From the NCBI GenBank assembly GCA_964450865.1, contig CAYVHB010000016.1, positions 1 through 64,000 on the forward strand: a DNA stretch of 64,000 nt, given 5' to 3'. The notes under the pieces were generated by a model. The model ran no database searches. It saw only the letters and a program-made list of their open reading frames with translations, and was not told the DNA's origin. Source of the stretch: CAYVHB01 sp964450865 (GTDB lineage Bacteria; Bacillota; Clostridia; Saccharofermentanales; UBA5734). Below, piece by piece: positions 62,190 to 64,000 of this stretch (positions are counted from its first letter, which is position 1; each line of letters opens with the position of its first letter). The translations under genes were made by a program, and so were the position numbers.

Positions 62190-64000
62190 TTAAAAACCAG
62201 TGCGATTCTCATCTTCGGAGCCGATGTTGCCGCCCATCACATCGAAGGTGAAAGTATAGTAATATTGGCTGGATGGTTTGAAAACCTCATCAAAACGGGC
62301 ATAATTGCCGTTATCGCCAAACATGTCCAGGGGCCCGAACCATTGATCACCGGACGCGAACTTGATAATGAAGCTGCCCCGCGGCACCGTGAGGCGCAGC
62401 TTGCTGTTAGCCCGGACAAAACAGGTCAGGACCAGCTTCTTGCCGGTTGTATAAATCTTGATAAACTGGGCTTCATCACCCGTCTTGAAATAAACGGTCA
62501 CGAAATTAAAGGAAAAACTGCTGCTGCGGCTGAGCACGCCGGTCTTCGGCAACGACTTGATGCAGGCCCTGGCTTTGGCGGTACTATCGCGATATTCCGG
62601 GATTGCACCATACAGCAGGTAAGCTTTGTAGTAGTATTTGGCTTTGCTGGCCTGGGCCGCTTCCCGATATATCACTTTATTATTATTGTCCAGCAAGGTG
62701 GGGGAATCAGCATCGATAAACGGCCCGGCCGATCCGGAAAACAGGGCAGCCAGGCCCTGCTGATACTGATCGCCCTTAAGCTGCTGGTAGTACTGGCAGA
62801 GCCGGGCCAGCTCGCTGGCATCCTGATAGGCGCCGAGGTCGGTAAAGCCGGCTCGGGCAGCCTTATAGTCCCGATCCTGCATCAGCTGCCAGGCGGCTTC
62901 ATATGCCAGGCGGCTGGCCTCGGACTGGCAGAAGGCTGCCTGCGTCCGGGCGTCTTCGAAATCGCCAAGCCCGGTGAAGATTTTGGCTGCGGCAGCATAA
63001 TCCCCTTTATCCCGCAGTTTGGCCGCTTTATCAAAAAGGATCTTGTCCGTACACCACCTGGCCTGGGCGGCCGCATCCTCAAAGGTACCCAGCGTGGCAA
63101 GAATACTGGCTGCGGCAGCATAATCCCCTTGCGTTTTCAGTTGCATGGCCTGGTCATATTGAGGCTTGGCCTCGCACCAGCCTGCTTGCGCGGCTGCATC
63201 CTCAAAGTCACCCAGGGCCCGGAACTGCTGCCCGGCACCCGTATAATCGCCAGCGGTTTTCAAGGCCATAGCCTGGTCGTAAAGAATTTTATCAGCACAC
63301 CAGTCTGCTTGTGCGCCTGCATCCTCGAAGTCTCCCAGGGTCCGGAAAGTCGCCGCGGCCGGCGCGTAGTCCCCTGCATTTTTTTGCTCAATTCCCTTCT
63401 GATAGCCTTGCCAGCTGGCCAGTTGAGTCCTGGCATCGAGGAACTCGCCGAGTGAGTCGAGCTGCTGCAGACCCTCGGTGAACTGGCCGGCGCGCAGCGT
63501 GGCCATTGCCTGATCATACTTGATCCTGTTGCGGCACCAGCCAGCCCGGTCTGCGGCATCAGCAAACCGGCCCAGGGCCGCAAAGGAATCAGCCGCGTCA
63601 TCGTATTGGCCGTTATCCTGGAGGGCAGCCGCAGCAGTGTAGTCATCCAGGTGTTCAACCTGGCGCGGGGCGTCAAGGAAATCACCCAATTGCGCATAGA
63701 GCACCCGGGCCTGGCCCAGTTCGCCGGAAGTGACCAGCGAGGATGCCTGGCGATAGCGCTGCATTTGCTGGCGAGGATAAATAAGCAAGCCAGCGACCAG
63801 CAGGACTGCTGCAAGCAGCAGACTGCCAATGGCCAGCCCGGGCCCCTTGCCAGTGATCCGGTGTGCCGTCTTACCGCCGGATCCGGCAAGACCGGCGGCT
63901 TCCTCGATAACCGGTCCAGCGAATGGGCCAGTCGTCCCCGGTATCGCGGATCCGCCGGACGCAGCATGTGATGATTTGGCCTGCAGGCGATAACGGACCA
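62190..64000 (-). CDS. Membrane-anchored helical-repeat protein (5' end outside the window)
   Basis: The frame stays open to the window edge, so the gene is cut at its start. The visible part begins RYRLQAKSSHAASGG, then a Gly/Pro/Ala-rich cytosolic stretch, a TM helix (LAIGSLLLAAVLLVAGLLIY, about 63960-63780 region end), and about eight repeats of 44-46 residues of the type LGDFEDAAAQAGWC-x-KxxYDQAM-x-GDY, a TPR/Sel1-like pattern common in ruminococcal surface proteins. A C-terminal beta-rich domain of about 120 residues (FVTVYFKTGDEAQFIKIY, LRLTVPRGSFIIKFASGDQWFG) follows. A zinc ribbon often precedes such proteins but would lie outside. It faces the wall side and may act as a scaffold. Confidence 0.75.
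   Translation of the reverse strand, partial: VRYRLQAKSSHAASGGSAIPGTTGPFAGPVIEEAAGLAGSGGKTAHRITGKGPGLAIGSLLLAAVLLVAGLLIYPRQQMQRYRQASSLVTSGELGQARVLYAQLGDFLDAPRQVEHLDDYTAAAALQDNGQYDDAADSFAALGRFADAADRAGWCRNRIKYDQAMATLRAGQFTEGLQQLDSLGEFLDARTQLASWQGYQKGIEQKNAGDYAPAAATFRTLGDFEDAGAQADWCADKILYDQAMALKTAGDYTGAGQQFRALGDFEDAAAQAGWCEAKPQYDQAMQLKTQGDYAAAASILATLGTFEDAAAQARWCTDKILFDKAAKLRDKGDYAAAAKIFTGLGDFEDARTQAAFCQSEASRLAYEAAWQLMQDRDYKAARAGFTDLGAYQDASELARLCQYYQQLKGDQYQQGLAALFSGSAGPFIDADSPTLLDNNNKVIYREAAQASKAKYYYKAYLLYGAIPEYRDSTAKARACIKSLPKTGVLSRSSSFSFNFVTVYFKTGDEAQFIKIYTTGKKLVLTCFVRANSKLRLTVPRGSFIIKFASGDQWFGPLDMFGDNGNYARFDEVFKPSSQYYYTFTFDVMGGNIGSEDENRTGF

Overview
The window reads as a draft chromosome contig from an anaerobic, low-motility member of the Clostridia. 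The evidence is gene order: yqfF/pgpH-ybeY-era-recO after phoH; rny-ymdB; Asp23-AmaP-DUF2273 next to nusB-xseA-xseB-ispA-dxs-nadK-argR-recN; a fused homocysteine methyltransferase/MTHFR; and a second, gyrase-like type II topoisomerase pair. Base composition is clearly GC-rich for a Firmicute, which suggests an uncultured Oscillospirales/Saccharofermentans-like lineage; that placement is inference and weak. A run of exactly 100 N at 51873-51972 marks a scaffold gap inside a repeat-rich gene.

Layout. 1-5.4 kb: a putative 10-TM metal exporter, tRNA-Tyr, tRNA-Met, murD, tRNA-Leu and a GNAT-like protein. 5.5-9 kb: a PD-(D/E)XK nuclease-XPD/DinG helicase fusion and an ICMT-type membrane methyltransferase. 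9-22.3 kb (minus strand): RNA and envelope housekeeping genes: recO, era, ybeY, pgpH, phoH, two DUF881 proteins, an RluD-type synthase, lspA, a lipoprotein, ymdB and rny. 22.6-35.7 kb: an orphan NuoE-like ferredoxin, another pseudouridine synthase, then the long recN-to-efp block and yqeG. 36-44.4 kb: aspartate kinase, a deacetylase-like surface protein, parC/parE and tRNA-Gly/tRNA-Arg. 44.6-45.6 kb: an AT-rich IS200/IS605-type insertion with intact tnpA and an internally deleted tnpB. 45.7-50.7 kb: metabolic genes and a PP2C-like/SH3 membrane protein.

50.7-64 kb (all minus strand) is the most distinctive region. In transcription order it holds a membrane-anchored helical-repeat protein (cut by the window end); a three-domain sensor combining a diiron metallo-beta-lactamase domain, a GGDEF-like domain without the GGDEF signature and a receiver with Glu at the phospho-acceptor site; a giant membrane GT2 glycosyltransferase with an N-terminal HEAT-like/Cys-rich cytosolic part; a membrane-anchored TIM-barrel glycosidase; and a secreted FN3-GH18 enzyme. 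I infer an oxygen/NO-responsive exopolysaccharide synthesis and processing locus with an unusual control protein.

Two genome-wide habits recur. Conserved proteins (Era, RecN, NusB, DUF881, the helicase, the sensor, GT2, the TIGR01777 epimerase) carry Ala/Pro/Ser/Gly-rich insertions or tails, several built from in-frame tandem repeats of 24-63 bp. Gene ends and junctions (pgpH/ybeY, xseA, GT2) carry imperfect local duplications that copy stop or start regions.
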